Of a stretch of 48,988 nucleotides of DNA, positions 1 to 8,434 are shown one piece after another (within the stretch, counting starts at the first letter, position 1; every line of letters starts with the position of its first letter). The notes under the pieces are model-generated. The model searched no databases, had not been told where the DNA came from, and saw nothing but the letters and a program-made list of their open reading frames with translations. The DNA is from an uncultured Paraprevotella sp. (lineage in GTDB: Bacteria > Bacteroidota > Bacteroidia > Bacteroidales > Bacteroidaceae): assembly GCA_900548345.1 (NCBI GenBank), contig URKA01000024.1, positions 1 to 48,988 of the forward strand, written 5' to 3'. The position numbers and the translations under genes were made by a program.

Positions 1-165
1 TGTCCGTTCCGATGTTCACCTGTGTCCGTTCCGATGTTCACCTGTGTCCGTTCCGATGTTCACCTGTGTCCGTTCCGATGTTCACCTGTGTCCGTTCCGA
101 TGTTCACCTGTGTCCGTTCCGATGTTCACCTGTGTCCGTTCCGATGTTCACCTGTGTCCGTTCCG
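1..165. repeat. 22-bp tandem repeat array, truncated by window start
   Basis: Seven complete, essentially identical 22-bp units start at 1, 23, 45, 67, 89, 111 and 133, followed by an 11-nt partial unit at 155-165. Each unit begins TGTCCGTTCC and ends TTCACCTG. The array touches the left edge, so its full copy number is unknown. Because 22 is not a multiple of 3, all three frames cycle through the same 22-residue peptide; the open frame here is an artefact of the repeat and no gene is called. There are no spacers, so it is not CRISPR. In related genomes rpoC lies upstream of DUF3467, so the array probably sits in that gap (inference). Confidence 0.95.
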
Positions 166-480
166 GTATAGGGAGCCCTTTTGTACATTTCCGTCTTGAC
201 AACTTGTACAGGACAAACTGACAAACCTTTTAATCAGATGTTTATATCTGCGGGACGCGTATTCTTAAGTAGGGACGCGGGCTCCGTGTTTTTATGTTGT
301 GTGGGCGGTGCTTTATTTTTTTGCAACTTCTTCTGTCTGCAACCGGATTTATTTTGCTATATTTGTTGTGGGCAAGACATGATCGGCTATACAGCCGGGC
401 GGTGACTGGCAGCTTTCCGCACTCTTTCCCATATACGTATATATATAATAAGGTATAATATTAATTTAAATTGGAAGATT
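166..480 (+). promoter_or_regulatory. Gene-free leader with probable promoter for the DUF3467 gene
   Basis: No coding region is supported in this 315-nt stretch. A TATATTTG at 358-365 fits the Bacteroides -7 pattern TAnnTTTG; I see no convincing -33 TTTG at the expected distance, so the promoter call is moderate. It would leave a leader of about 110 nt with a very AT-rich tract (about 430-475, including the self-complementary ATATACGTATAT) just before the gene. Two GGGACGCG words occur at about 252 and 273. Confidence 0.4.
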
Positions 481-804
481 ATGAGTAATGAAGGAAACCA
501 GCAGGGTGATAACCGACTGCAGATGGAAATCACGCCGGAAGTGGCACAGGGTACATATGCGAATTTCGTGATGATAGCCCATTCGCCTTCAGAGATGATT
601 CTGGATTTTGCGGGTTTGATGCCCGGTATGCCTAAGGCAACCGTGAAATCGCGTATCGTGATGACCCCTGAACATGCCAAACGCCTGCTTTTTGCCTTGC
701 AGGACAATATTGCAAAGTATGAACGCATGTTCGGCGAAATCAATATGCACACCGGAGAGCCACGTACGGTGGCACCATTCAAAATCAATAAGGGGGAGGC
801 ATAA
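481..804 (+). CDS. DUF3467 family protein
   Basis: This 107-aa protein matches the small DUF3467 family, which in Bacteroidetes sits between rpoC and the str operon. The visible family pattern is an N-terminal strand, the 'YANFVMIAHSPSEMILDF' region (about residues 26-43), then 'KSRIVMTPEHAKRLLFAL' and a C-terminal helix. There is no signal peptide or membrane segment, so it should be cytoplasmic. The molecular function is unknown. Its position ahead of rpsL suggests a link with transcription or translation, but this is only positional. The ATG at 481 follows an AT-rich stretch without a Shine-Dalgarno, as is usual in this phylum. Confidence 0.9.
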   Translation: MSNEGNQQGDNRLQMEITPEVAQGTYANFVMIAHSPSEMILDFAGLMPGMPKATVKSRIVMTPEHAKRLLFALQDNIAKYERMFGEINMHTGEPRTVAPFKINKGEA

Positions 805-863
805 TCTCCCTTATTTTTTTGTATATAATAATCCTTTTATAATATTAAAATGAGTTAATTTTG

Positions 864-905
864 CTTTTTAGGGTTGATAATACACTTCAGGTTGGCCCTA
901 AAAAG
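864..905 (+). promoter_or_regulatory. Perfect 10-bp stem-loop before the rpsL promoter
   Basis: CTTTTTAGGG (864-873) is the exact reverse complement of CCCTAAAAAG (896-905), with a 22-nt loop. It lies 59 nt after the DUF3467 stop and just upstream of the rpsL promoter. It could terminate or attenuate transcription coming from upstream; the A-rich tract after it fits a bidirectional element better than a classical U-tail. Confidence 0.5.
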
Positions 906-916
906 TAAAAAATGCC

Positions 917-946
917 TTGCGGATTGGAATAAATTTCGTAACTTTG
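917..946 (+). promoter_or_regulatory. Bacteroides-type promoter for the str operon
   Basis: TTG at 917-919 is followed, after a 19-nt gap, by TAACTTTG at 939-946, a full match to the -7 pattern TAnnTTTG. Transcription would start near 953, giving a leader of about 70 nt before rpsL. This is the best candidate for the main promoter of the ribosomal superoperon. Confidence 0.65.
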
Positions 947-1024
947 CGCCCTGAATGGGCCGAAATGCCTTTTCCTGAATAAAGAATCATATAAATATAA
1001 TATAATAATTAAATTTTTAAAACA

Positions 1025-1408
1025 ATGCCTACTATTCAACAATTGGTAAGAAAGGGTAGAAAAGTGTTGGTAGACAAGAGCAAGTCGCCGGCTTTGGACA
1101 GCTGTCCGCAGCGTCGTGGCGTATGTGTTCGTGTATACACTACCACACCGAAGAAACCTAATTCAGCGATGCGTAAAGTCGCTCGTGTGCGTTTGACAAA
1201 CATGAAGGAAGTGAACTCTTACATTCCGGGAGAAGGTCATAACTTGCAGGAGCACTCAATCGTGCTGGTTCGTGGCGGTCGTGTTAAAGACCTTCCGGGT
1301 GTGCGTTATCATATCGTTCGCGGTACTTTGGATACTGCCGGTGTGGCAAATCGTACTCAGCGTCGTTCCAAATATGGAGCAAAACGTCCTAAGGCAGGTA
1401 AGAAGTAA
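1025..1408 (+). CDS. rpsL: 30S ribosomal protein uS12
   Basis: This 127-aa protein is uS12 of the ribosomal decoding centre. It carries the signature 'TTTPKKPNSAMRKVARVRL' and the loop 'GGRVKDLPGVRYH', which includes the aspartate modified by RimO in other bacteria. The lysines at the classic streptomycin-resistance positions (in TPKKPNS and RVKDLPG) are the sensitive-type residues. The C-terminus is highly basic. It is the first gene of the str operon, 126 nt before rpsG, and has a consensus promoter upstream. Confidence 0.98.
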   Translation: MPTIQQLVRKGRKVLVDKSKSPALDSCPQRRGVCVRVYTTTPKKPNSAMRKVARVRLTNMKEVNSYIPGEGHNLQEHSIVLVRGGRVKDLPGVRYHIVRGTLDTAGVANRTQRRSKYGAKRPKAGKK

Positions 1409-1534
1409 TCTTTCAGGCCGGATTAAAAAATCTATTATTTATTAGTTTTGGTTTGTTGAGCTAAAGGTTGAGTAAATTCTCCGGTGGGGGAGTTGAAGAA
1501 CGAAGTACAGCCAAACTGAAGAAAACTTTTTAAA

Positions 1535-2011
1535 ATGAGAAAAGCAAAACCAAAAAAACGTGTGATCCTGCCGGATCCTGTCTTTAACGATGTTAAAGTT
1601 TCCAAGTTTGTAAATCATCTGATGTATGACGGCAAGAAGAATACCTCTTATGAGATTTTCTATGCTGCCCTTGAGACGGTAAAGGCCAAGATGCCTAACG
1701 AAGAGAAAAGTGCGTTGGAAATCTGGAAGACCGCTTTGGACAATGTGACTCCTCAGGTGGAGGTGAAGTCTCGCCGTGTTGGTGGTGCCACTTTCCAGGT
1801 GCCTACGGAAATCCGTCCGGATCGCAAAGAGTCTATCTCGATGAAAAACTTGATTATCTATGCTCGCAAGCGTGGCGGCAAATCTATGGCCGACAAGTTG
1901 GCGGCAGAGATTATGGACGCTTTCAATGAGCAGGGTGGTGCTTACAAGCGCAAGGAGGATATGCACCGTATGGCGGAAGCTAACCGTGCATTCGCACATT
2001 TTAGATTTTAA
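1535..2011 (+). CDS. rpsG: 30S ribosomal protein uS7
   Basis: This 158-aa protein is uS7, the primary binder of the 16S 3' major domain that nucleates head assembly. Characteristic text includes 'MRKAKPKKR', 'SKFVNHLMYDGKK' and 'QVEVKSRRVGGATFQVP'. Length is normal for the family. It lies between rpsL and fusA in the standard str order, 19 nt before fusA. The ATG at 1535 gives the usual N-terminus, preceded only by A-rich sequence. Confidence 0.98.
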   Translation: MRKAKPKKRVILPDPVFNDVKVSKFVNHLMYDGKKNTSYEIFYAALETVKAKMPNEEKSALEIWKTALDNVTPQVEVKSRRVGGATFQVPTEIRPDRKESISMKNLIIYARKRGGKSMADKLAAEIMDAFNEQGGAYKRKEDMHRMAEANRAFAHFRF

Positions 2012-2030
2012 TCATTAAGTCGCTGAAAAA

Positions 2031-4148
2031 ATGGCAAAGCAAGATTTACATTTGACCCGTAATATCGGTATCATGGCTCACATCGATGCCGGTAAGACTA
2101 CAACCTCGGAGCGTATTCTTTTCTATACCGGTTTGACTCACAAAATCGGAGAGGTGCACGACGGTGCGGCAACCATGGACTGGATGGCTCAGGAGCAGGA
2201 GCGCGGTATTACCATTACTTCTGCTGCTACAACCACGAGCTGGACTTGGAATGATAATAAATATAAAATCAACTTGATTGACACTCCGGGACACGTTGAC
2301 TTCACGGCTGAGGTTGAACGTTCTTTGCGTGTGTTGGACGGTGCCGTAGCAGCATATTGTGCGGTCGGTGGTGTCGAACCTCAGTCGGAAACCGTATGGC
2401 GTCAGGCGGACAAGTATAATGTTCCCCGTATCGCTTATGTCAACAAGATGGACCGTTCGGGAGCGGATTTCTTCGAAGTGGTTCGCCAGATGAAAGAAGT
2501 GCTGGGTGCCAATCCCTGTCCGGTTGTGATTCCTGTCGGAGCGGAAGAGACTTTCAAGGGCGTTGTTGATCTTATAAAGATGAAGGCTATTCTTTGGCAT
2601 GATGAAACGATGGGTGCGGATTACGACGTGGAAGATATCCCCGCAGACCTGTTGGCAGAAGCCGAAGAGTGGAGAGACAAGATGCTGGAGAAAGTGGCAG
2701 AGTTCGATGACGAACTGATGTCTAAGTATTTTGATGACCCCTCCACGATTACCGAGGAAGAAATCCTGCGTGCGTTGCGTGCTGCAACCGTGGCAATGGA
2801 AGTGACTCCGATGCTTTGCGGTTCTTCATTCAAGAACAAGGGCGTTCAGACTCTGCTTGACTATGTATGTGCCTTCTTGCCTTCTCCGTTGGATACTCCC
2901 AACGTTATCGGAACAAATCCTGATACGGGCGAAGAAGAAGACCGTAAGCCGTCTGAAGATGAGAAGACTTCGGCTTTGGCGTTCAAGATTGCTACCGACC
3001 CGTATGTAGGCCGTCTGACTTTCATCCGTGTATATTCAGGTAAGGTAGAGGCTGGTTCTTATATCTACAACTCTCGTTCGGGCAAGAAAGAGCGTGTATC
3101 ACGCTTGTTCCAGATGCACTCTAACCACCAGAACCCCGTGGAAGTGATTGGTGCCGGTGATATCGGCGCAGGCGTAGGTTTCAAGGATATCCGTACCGGT
3201 GATACTTTGTGTGACGAATCTGCTCCGATTGTATTGGAATCTATGGACTTCCCCGACCCTGTAATCGGTATTGCCGTAGAGCCGAAGACTCAGAAGGATT
3301 TGGACAAGCTGTCTAACGGTCTGGCTAAGTTGGCTGAAGAAGACCCGACTTTCACTGTGAAGACTGATGAACAGACCGGACAGACCGTAATCTCAGGTAT
3401 GGGCGAGCTTCATCTGGATATCATTATCGACCGTCTGAAACGTGAATTCAAGGTTGAGTGTAATCAAGGTAAGCCTCAGGTTAACTACAAGGAAGCTATT
3501 ACCAAGACTGTCAACCTTCGTGAGGTTTACAAGAAACAGTCCGGTGGTCGCGGTAAGTTTGCCGATATCATCGTGAATGTGGGTCCTGTTGACGAAGATT
3601 ACAAGGAAGGTGGTCTGCAGTTTGAGAACAAGGTGACTGGCGGTAACATTCCTAAGGAGTTCATTCCTTCCGTACAGAAAGGTTTTGAAAATGCGATGAA
3701 GAATGGTGTGCTTGGCGGATTCCCGATGGATAGCATGAAAGTTGAGCTGCTTGATGGTTCGTTCCATCCCGTAGACTCAGATCAGCTCTCATTCGAAATC
3801 TGTGCCCTCCAGGCTTATAGAAATGCTTGCGCTCAGGCTAAGCCCGTGCTGATGGAGCCGATTATGAAACTTGAGGTGGTTACTCCGGAGGAGAATATGG
3901 GTGATGTAATCGGTGACTTGAACAAACGTCGCGGTCAGGTGGAAGGTATGGATACGAGCCGTAGTGGTGCGCGCATCGTGAAGGCAATGGTTCCTCTGGC
4001 AGAAATGTTCGGCTATGTGACGGCACTGCGTACCATCACATCAGGTCGTGCCACTTCTTCCATGACCTATAACCACCATGCACCCGTATCAAGCTCTATC
4101 GCCAAGGCGGTGCTTGAAGAAATCAAGGGACGTACGGATTTGGTATAA
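2031..4148 (+). CDS. fusA: Elongation factor G
   Basis: This 705-aa GTPase drives translocation of tRNA and mRNA on the ribosome. G1 is AHIDAGKT (residues 16-23), the switch region includes RGITITSAATT, G3 is DTPGHVDF and G4 is NKMD. Domains II-V follow, with the conserved domain IV and V motifs intact (for example SDQLSFEICALQA). Full length and its place after rpsG mark it as the housekeeping EF-G; Bacteroides genomes may have another EF-G paralogue elsewhere. After the stop there is a 94-nt gap with a hairpin before rpsJ. Confidence 0.98.
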   Translation: MAKQDLHLTRNIGIMAHIDAGKTTTSERILFYTGLTHKIGEVHDGAATMDWMAQEQERGITITSAATTTSWTWNDNKYKINLIDTPGHVDFTAEVERSLRVLDGAVAAYCAVGGVEPQSETVWRQADKYNVPRIAYVNKMDRSGADFFEVVRQMKEVLGANPCPVVIPVGAEETFKGVVDLIKMKAILWHDETMGADYDVEDIPADLLAEAEEWRDKMLEKVAEFDDELMSKYFDDPSTITEEEILRALRAATVAMEVTPMLCGSSFKNKGVQTLLDYVCAFLPSPLDTPNVIGTNPDTGEEEDRKPSEDEKTSALAFKIATDPYVGRLTFIRVYSGKVEAGSYIYNSRSGKKERVSRLFQMHSNHQNPVEVIGAGDIGAGVGFKDIRTGDTLCDESAPIVLESMDFPDPVIGIAVEPKTQKDLDKLSNGLAKLAEEDPTFTVKTDEQTGQTVISGMGELHLDIIIDRLKREFKVECNQGKPQVNYKEAITKTVNLREVYKKQSGGRGKFADIIVNVGPVDEDYKEGGLQFENKVTGGNIPKEFIPSVQKGFENAMKNGVLGGFPMDSMKVELLDGSFHPVDSDQLSFEICALQAYRNACAQAKPVLMEPIMKLEVVTPEENMGDVIGDLNKRRGQVEGMDTSRSGARIVKAMVPLAEMFGYVTALRTITSGRATSSMTYNHHAPVSSSIAKAVLEEIKGRTDLV

Positions 4149-4164
4149 TCAATAAAACTGGATT

Positions 4165-4206
4165 GAAGGTATCGGTTAGCGAATGACTCTTAACCGGTAC
4201 ACCTTC
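4165..4206 (+). promoter_or_regulatory. Stem-loop between fusA and rpsJ
   Basis: GAAGGT (4165-4170) pairs with ACCTTC (4201-4206), and CGGTTA (4173-4178) pairs with TAACCG (4191-4196), separated by a small internal loop. A pyrimidine-rich TTTCCTTTT follows. This could be a weak terminator or attenuator, or a ribosomal-protein-binding leader of the S10 operon (inference). Confidence 0.5.
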
Positions 4207-4242
4207 TTTCCTTTTCATTAATCAAAATAATTAATAAACAAA

Positions 4243-4548
4243 ATGAGTCAGAAAATTAGAATTAAACTGAAATCTTACGATCACAATCTGGTGGACAAGT
4301 CTGCAGAGAAGATTGTCAAGACAGTTAAGGTAACCGGCGCCATCGTGAGCGGTCCGATACCTCTTCCCACTCACAAGCGTATTTTCACTGTTAACCGTTC
4401 AACGTTCGTTAACAAGAAATCTCGTGAGCAGTTTGAATTGTCTTCTTACAAGAGATTGATTGACATCTACAGCTCTACTGCAAAGACTGTGGATGCATTG
4501 ATGAAGCTTGAATTGCCGAGCGGTGTAGAAGTAGAAATTAAAGTTTAG
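4243..4548 (+). CDS. rpsJ: 30S ribosomal protein uS10
   Basis: This 101-aa protein is uS10, a component of the 30S head that also acts in antitermination with NusB in other bacteria. Family motifs include 'IRIKLKSYDHNLVDKSAEKIV' in the first third (split here by residues 5-25) and 'GPIPLPTHKRIFTVNRS'. Length is typical. It opens the S10 operon, 21 nt before rplC. The preceding intergenic hairpin may regulate it. Confidence 0.97.
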   Translation: MSQKIRIKLKSYDHNLVDKSAEKIVKTVKVTGAIVSGPIPLPTHKRIFTVNRSTFVNKKSREQFELSSYKRLIDIYSSTAKTVDALMKLELPSGVEVEIKV

Positions 4549-4569
4549 TACTATTAAAAATTAACTGAA

Positions 4570-5187
4570 ATGCCAGGATTATTAGGAAAGAAAATCGGAA
4601 TGACATCCGTATTCAGTGCCGATGGTAAGAATGTACCATGCACTGTTATCGAAGCTGGTCCTTGTGTAGTAACTCAGATTAAGAGTGTTGAAAAAGACGG
4701 TTATGCAGCTGTTCAGCTCGGTTTCCAGGAAGCTAAAGAGAAGAACACTACGGCTCCGTTGATGGGACACTTCAAAAAAGCTGGTACTACTCCCAAGAGA
4801 CACTTGGCCGAGTTCACAGGTTTTGAACAAGAATTGAATTTGGGTGATACCGTCACCGTAGATTTGTTCGAGGGCGTTCCTTATGTAGACGTAATCGGAA
4901 CCTCGAAAGGTCACGGCTTCCAAGGTGTAGTTAAACGTCATGGTTTCGGTGGTGTAGGTCAGACTACTCACGGTCAGCATAACCGCGCCCGCAAACCGGG
5001 TTCTATCGGTGCCTGCTCATACCCGGCAAAGGTATTCAAAGGCATGCGCATGGCTGGTCAGATGGGTTGCGACCGCGTAACTACGCATAATTTGCAAGTA
5101 TTAAAAGTAATCCCTGAACACAACTTGCTTCTGATAAAGGGTTCTGTACCGGGTTACAAAGGTTCAATCGTAATAATTGAGAAATAA
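4570..5187 (+). CDS. rplC: 50S ribosomal protein uL3
   Basis: This 205-aa protein is uL3, which nucleates 50S assembly and extends a loop to the peptidyl transferase centre. The conserved tip is visible around 'RKPGSIGACSYPAKVFKG' and 'MAGQMG'. The start MPGLLGKKIGMTS is typical. The stop codon overlaps the rplD start by one base (TAATG at 5185-5189), implying translational coupling with rplD. Confidence 0.98.
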   Translation: MPGLLGKKIGMTSVFSADGKNVPCTVIEAGPCVVTQIKSVEKDGYAAVQLGFQEAKEKNTTAPLMGHFKKAGTTPKRHLAEFTGFEQELNLGDTVTVDLFEGVPYVDVIGTSKGHGFQGVVKRHGFGGVGQTTHGQHNRARKPGSIGACSYPAKVFKGMRMAGQMGCDRVTTHNLQVLKVIPEHNLLLIKGSVPGYKGSIVIIEK

Positions 5188-5816
5188 TGGAAGTTAGTGT
5201 ATTGAATATTAAGGGTGAAGATACCGGAAGAAAAGTTCTTTTGAACGACGCTGTCTTCAATATTGAGCCTAATGACCACGTGATTTATCTTGATGTAAAG
5301 CAGTATATGGCTAATCAGCGTCAAGGTACAGCTAAGTCAAAGGAAAGAAGCGAAGTAAGTGGTTCTACCCGCAAGCTGGGTCGTCAGAAAGGTGGCGGCG
5401 GTGCCCGTCGCGGTGACATCAACTCTCCTGTGTTGGTAGGTGGTGGTCGCGTGTTCGGTCCCAAACCCCGCGATTACGGTTTCAAGTTGAATAAGAAGGT
5501 TAAGGTTTTGGCCCGCAAATCAGCTTTGTCATATAAGGCTCGCGAGAACGCCATTGTTGTGGTTGAAGACTTCACTTTAGAAGCTCCGAAGACTAAACAA
5601 TTTATAGAAATCATAAATAATCTTAAAGTTAATGGCAAGAAGTCACTCTTCGTTTTGCCGGGCGCAGATAAAAACGTATATTTGTCAGCTCGTAACATCG
5701 AACGTGTGAATGTTATGGCAGCTTCTGCGCTGAATACCTATAAGGTGTTGAACGCAGATGTAATGGTTATGGCTGAAAGCTCGCTTCAAGTCGTTGACCA
5801 AATCTTAACCAAATAA
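5187..5816 (+). CDS. rplD: 50S ribosomal protein uL4
   Basis: This 209-aa protein is uL4. It has the globular fold plus the long Gly/Arg-rich tunnel loop 'KLGRQKGGGGARRGDIN', roughly residues 63-79, which lines the exit tunnel and is where macrolide-resistance changes map in other bacteria. The start overlaps the rplC stop by one base. In E. coli uL4 autoregulates its operon; no evidence for or against that is visible here. Confidence 0.98.
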   Translation: MEVSVLNIKGEDTGRKVLLNDAVFNIEPNDHVIYLDVKQYMANQRQGTAKSKERSEVSGSTRKLGRQKGGGGARRGDINSPVLVGGGRVFGPKPRDYGFKLNKKVKVLARKSALSYKARENAIVVVEDFTLEAPKTKQFIEIINNLKVNGKKSLFVLPGADKNVYLSARNIERVNVMAASALNTYKVLNADVMVMAESSLQVVDQILTK

Positions 5817-5831
5817 GGAAACTGAACAGTT

Positions 5832-6122
5832 ATGGGATATATAATTAAACCGTTGGTCACTGAGAAGATGACCGCAATTACAGAGAAGCAGAATAAGTTC
5901 GGCTTCATTGTTCGTCCTGAGGCAAATAAGCTGGAGATTAAGAAAGAGGTCGAGGCATTGTATAATGTTACGGTTCTGGCGGTGAATACTTGTAACTATG
6001 CAGGTAAGTCAAAAAGCCGTTATACCAGGTCAGGTCTTATACAAGGACGTACAAATGCCTATAAAAAGGCAATCGTAACCTTGAAAGAAGGCGAAACTAT
6101 AGATTTTTATAGCAATATTTAA
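5832..6122 (+). CDS. rplW: 50S ribosomal protein uL23
   Basis: This 96-aa protein is uL23, located at the exit of the peptide tunnel and the docking site for trigger factor and SRP in other bacteria. Recognisable are 'IIKPLVTEKMTAITEKQNKF' near the N-terminus and the C-terminal 'KKAIVTLKEGETIDFY'. It lies 15 nt after rplD and 7 nt before rplB, within the S10 operon. Confidence 0.97.
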   Translation: MGYIIKPLVTEKMTAITEKQNKFGFIVRPEANKLEIKKEVEALYNVTVLAVNTCNYAGKSKSRYTRSGLIQGRTNAYKKAIVTLKEGETIDFYSNI

Positions 6123-6129
6123 ATAAAAG

Positions 6130-6954
6130 ATGGCAGTTCGTAAATTTAAGCCCACGACACCGGGGCAGAGACACAAGATTATTGGTACTTTTGAAGAGAT
6201 AACTGCATCGGTACCAGAGAAGTCTCTTGTATATGGTAAAACATCAACAGGTGGCCGTAACAATGTCGGCAAGATGACAGTGCGTTATAGAGGCGGCGGT
6301 CACAAGAGAAAGTTCCGTTTTATCGACTTCAAGAGAGAAAAAGACGGTGTTCCAGCAGTGGTAAAGACAATTGAATATGATCCGAACCGTTCGGCTCGTA
6401 TCGCTTTGTTGTTTTATGCTGATGGTGAAAAACGTTACATTATTGCTCCTAATGGTTTGCAGGTAGGCAGCAAGGTGATGTCCGGCAAGGATGCAGCACC
6501 GGAAATCGGTAATGCACTTCCCTTGGCGAATATTCCTGTAGGTACTGTAATTCATAATATTGAGTTGCGTCCGGGACAAGGTGCCTTGTTGGTTCGTTCT
6601 GCAGGTAATTTTGCTCAGTTGACTTCTCGTGAGGGACGTTATTGCGTGATTAAGTTGCCTTCAGGTGAGACTCGTCAGATTCTGAGTGCTTGCAAGGCTA
6701 CAGTCGGTAGTGTGGGTAATTCAGACCATGCATTGGAAAGTTCGGGTAAGGCCGGACGCTCACGTTGGTTGGGACGTCGTCCTCACAACCGTGGTGTGGT
6801 TATGAACCCGCACGACCATCCGATGGGTGGTGGTGAAGGCCGTCAGTCCGGTGGTCATCCGCGTTCACGCAAGGGATTGTATGCTAAGGGCTTGAAGACT
6901 AGAGCACCGAAGAAACAGTCCAACAAATATATTATCGAAAGATGTAATAAGTAA
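6130..6954 (+). CDS. rplB: 50S ribosomal protein uL2
   Basis: This 274-aa protein is uL2, needed for subunit association and peptidyl transferase centre structure. The hallmark C-terminal stretch 'VMNPHDHPMGGGEGRQSGG' is intact, with the conserved histidine near the catalytic centre. The N-terminal oligonucleotide-binding fold is followed by the SH3-like domain and a basic tail. Length is normal. rpsS follows after 21 nt. Confidence 0.98.
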   Translation: MAVRKFKPTTPGQRHKIIGTFEEITASVPEKSLVYGKTSTGGRNNVGKMTVRYRGGGHKRKFRFIDFKREKDGVPAVVKTIEYDPNRSARIALLFYADGEKRYIIAPNGLQVGSKVMSGKDAAPEIGNALPLANIPVGTVIHNIELRPGQGALLVRSAGNFAQLTSREGRYCVIKLPSGETRQILSACKATVGSVGNSDHALESSGKAGRSRWLGRRPHNRGVVMNPHDHPMGGGEGRQSGGHPRSRKGLYAKGLKTRAPKKQSNKYIIERCNK

Positions 6955-6975
6955 TAAGTAAATCTGAGTAAAATT

Positions 6976-7245
6976 ATGAGTCGTTCATTAAAAAAAGGTC
7001 CATATATCGAAGTTAAGCTCGAAAAGAAAGTTCTCGCCATGAATGAGAGCGGAAAGAAGAGCGTGGTAAAGACTTGGGCCAGAGCTTCAATGATATCTCC
7101 TGATTTCGTGGGACATACTATTGCAGTTCATAACGGAAATAAGTTTATTCCTGTTTACGTTACTGAGAATATGGTTGGACATAAGTTGGGTGAGTTCGCA
7201 CCTACGCGTAAGTTCGGTGGCCATGCTGGTAACAAGAAAAAGTAA
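6976..7245 (+). CDS. rpsS: 30S ribosomal protein uS19
   Basis: This 89-aa protein is uS19 of the 30S head, which contacts the A site and bridges to the 50S subunit. The start 'MSRSLKKGPYIEVKLEKK' and the C-terminal 'EFAPTRKFGGHAGNKKK' are family signatures. Length is typical. It lies between rplB and rplV as in the canonical S10 operon. Confidence 0.97.
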   Translation: MSRSLKKGPYIEVKLEKKVLAMNESGKKSVVKTWARASMISPDFVGHTIAVHNGNKFIPVYVTENMVGHKLGEFAPTRKFGGHAGNKKK

Positions 7246-7280
7246 GCAGGTCGTATATTGAAATAAAAAAGATTATATAA

Positions 7281-7679
7281 ATGGGAGCAAGAAAGAAAAT
7301 TGCGGCTGAAAAAAGAAAAGAAGCCCTTAAAACCCAGTATTTTGCAAAATTGCAGAATGTTCCTTCCTCTCCGCGTAAGATGAGATATGTGGTTGATCTG
7401 ATTCGCGGAATGGAAGTTAACAGAGCTCTTGGTACCTTGAAGTTCTCCTCAAAAGCAGCTTCTGCTGATGTAGAGAAATTGCTGCGTTCTGCTATCGCAA
7501 ACTGGGAACAGAAGAACGAACGTAAAGCTGAAGATGGCGAATTGTTCGTGACGAAAATTTATGTTGACGGTGGTGCTACGTTAAAGAGAATGAGACCGGC
7601 TCCACAAGGAAGAGGTTACAGAATTCGCAAACGTTCAAATCACGTGACTTTGTTCGTGGGCACTAAAACTAATGATTAA
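7281..7679 (+). CDS. rplV: 50S ribosomal protein uL22
   Basis: This 132-aa protein is uL22, whose long beta hairpin lines the exit tunnel. The hairpin region 'VDGGATLKRMRPAPQGRGYR' is intact. Compared with E. coli (110 aa) it carries a basic N-terminal extension of about 15 residues (MGARKKIAAEKRKEALK). It lies 11 nt before rpsC in the S10 operon. Confidence 0.97.
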   Translation: MGARKKIAAEKRKEALKTQYFAKLQNVPSSPRKMRYVVDLIRGMEVNRALGTLKFSSKAASADVEKLLRSAIANWEQKNERKAEDGELFVTKIYVDGGATLKRMRPAPQGRGYRIRKRSNHVTLFVGTKTND

Positions 7680-7690
7680 TAAAAGAAAGT

Positions 7691-8416
7691 ATGGGACAGA
7701 AAGTAAATCCGATAAGCAACCGATTAGGTATTATTAGAGGTTGGGATTCTAACTGGTACGGTGGCAAGGACTTTGGAGAATCTTTGTTGGAAGACAGCAA
7801 GATTCGTAAGTACTTGAATGCTCGTTTGGCTCAGGCTAGCGTATCAAGGATCGTCATTGAACGTACTTTGAAACTCGTGACAATTACTGTTTGTACAGCA
7901 CGTCCGGGTTTGATCATTGGCAAAGGTGGCCAGGAAGTTGACAAGTTAAAAGAGGAGTTGAAGAAGATTACCGACAAGGATATCCAGATCAACATCTTTG
8001 AGATTAAGAAACCGGAACTTGACGCTGTGATTGTCGCAAATAATATCGCTCGTCAGGTTGAAGGCAAAATCGCCTATCGCCGTGCCATCAAAATGGCTAT
8101 TGCCAATACGATGAGAAGCGGTGCCGAAGGTATCAAAATCTTAATCTCCGGCCGTTTGAATGGCGCGGAAATGGCTCGCTCTGAAATGTATAAAGAGGGA
8201 CGTACTCCGTTGCATACTTTCCGTGCAGACATTGATTATTGTCAGGCAGAGGCTCTTACAAAAGTCGGTTTGTTGGGCATTAAGGTGTGGATTTGTCGCG
8301 GCGAAGTTTATGGCAAGCGTGATTTGGCGCCTAATTTCACTCAGGCTAAGGACAACGGCCGTGGTGGAAATAACGGCGGTAAGAACTTCCGTAAAAAGAA
8401 GAACAATAATCGTTAA
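7691..8416 (+). CDS. rpsC: 30S ribosomal protein uS3
   Basis: This 241-aa protein is uS3 at the mRNA entry channel. It has an N-terminal type II KH domain with the GxxG motif in 'LIIGKGGQEVDKL', then the C-terminal domain with 'RADIDYCQAEA' and 'IKVWICRGEVYGK'. The last 25 residues are a Gly/Asn/Lys-rich basic tail, a common Bacteroidetes trait. rplP follows after 18 nt. Confidence 0.98.
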   Translation: MGQKVNPISNRLGIIRGWDSNWYGGKDFGESLLEDSKIRKYLNARLAQASVSRIVIERTLKLVTITVCTARPGLIIGKGGQEVDKLKEELKKITDKDIQINIFEIKKPELDAVIVANNIARQVEGKIAYRRAIKMAIANTMRSGAEGIKILISGRLNGAEMARSEMYKEGRTPLHTFRADIDYCQAEALTKVGLLGIKVWICRGEVYGKRDLAPNFTQAKDNGRGGNNGGKNFRKKKNNNR

Positions 8417-8434
8417 TTTTGAATTTTAAGAATT

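Noticed and set aside
1..165. CRISPR array
   Set aside because: The units are contiguous with no variable spacers.
12..221. Open frame encoding a repeating 22-residue peptide
   Set aside because: All three frames of a 22-bp tandem repeat encode the same peptide; there is no start context or ending that looks like a protein.
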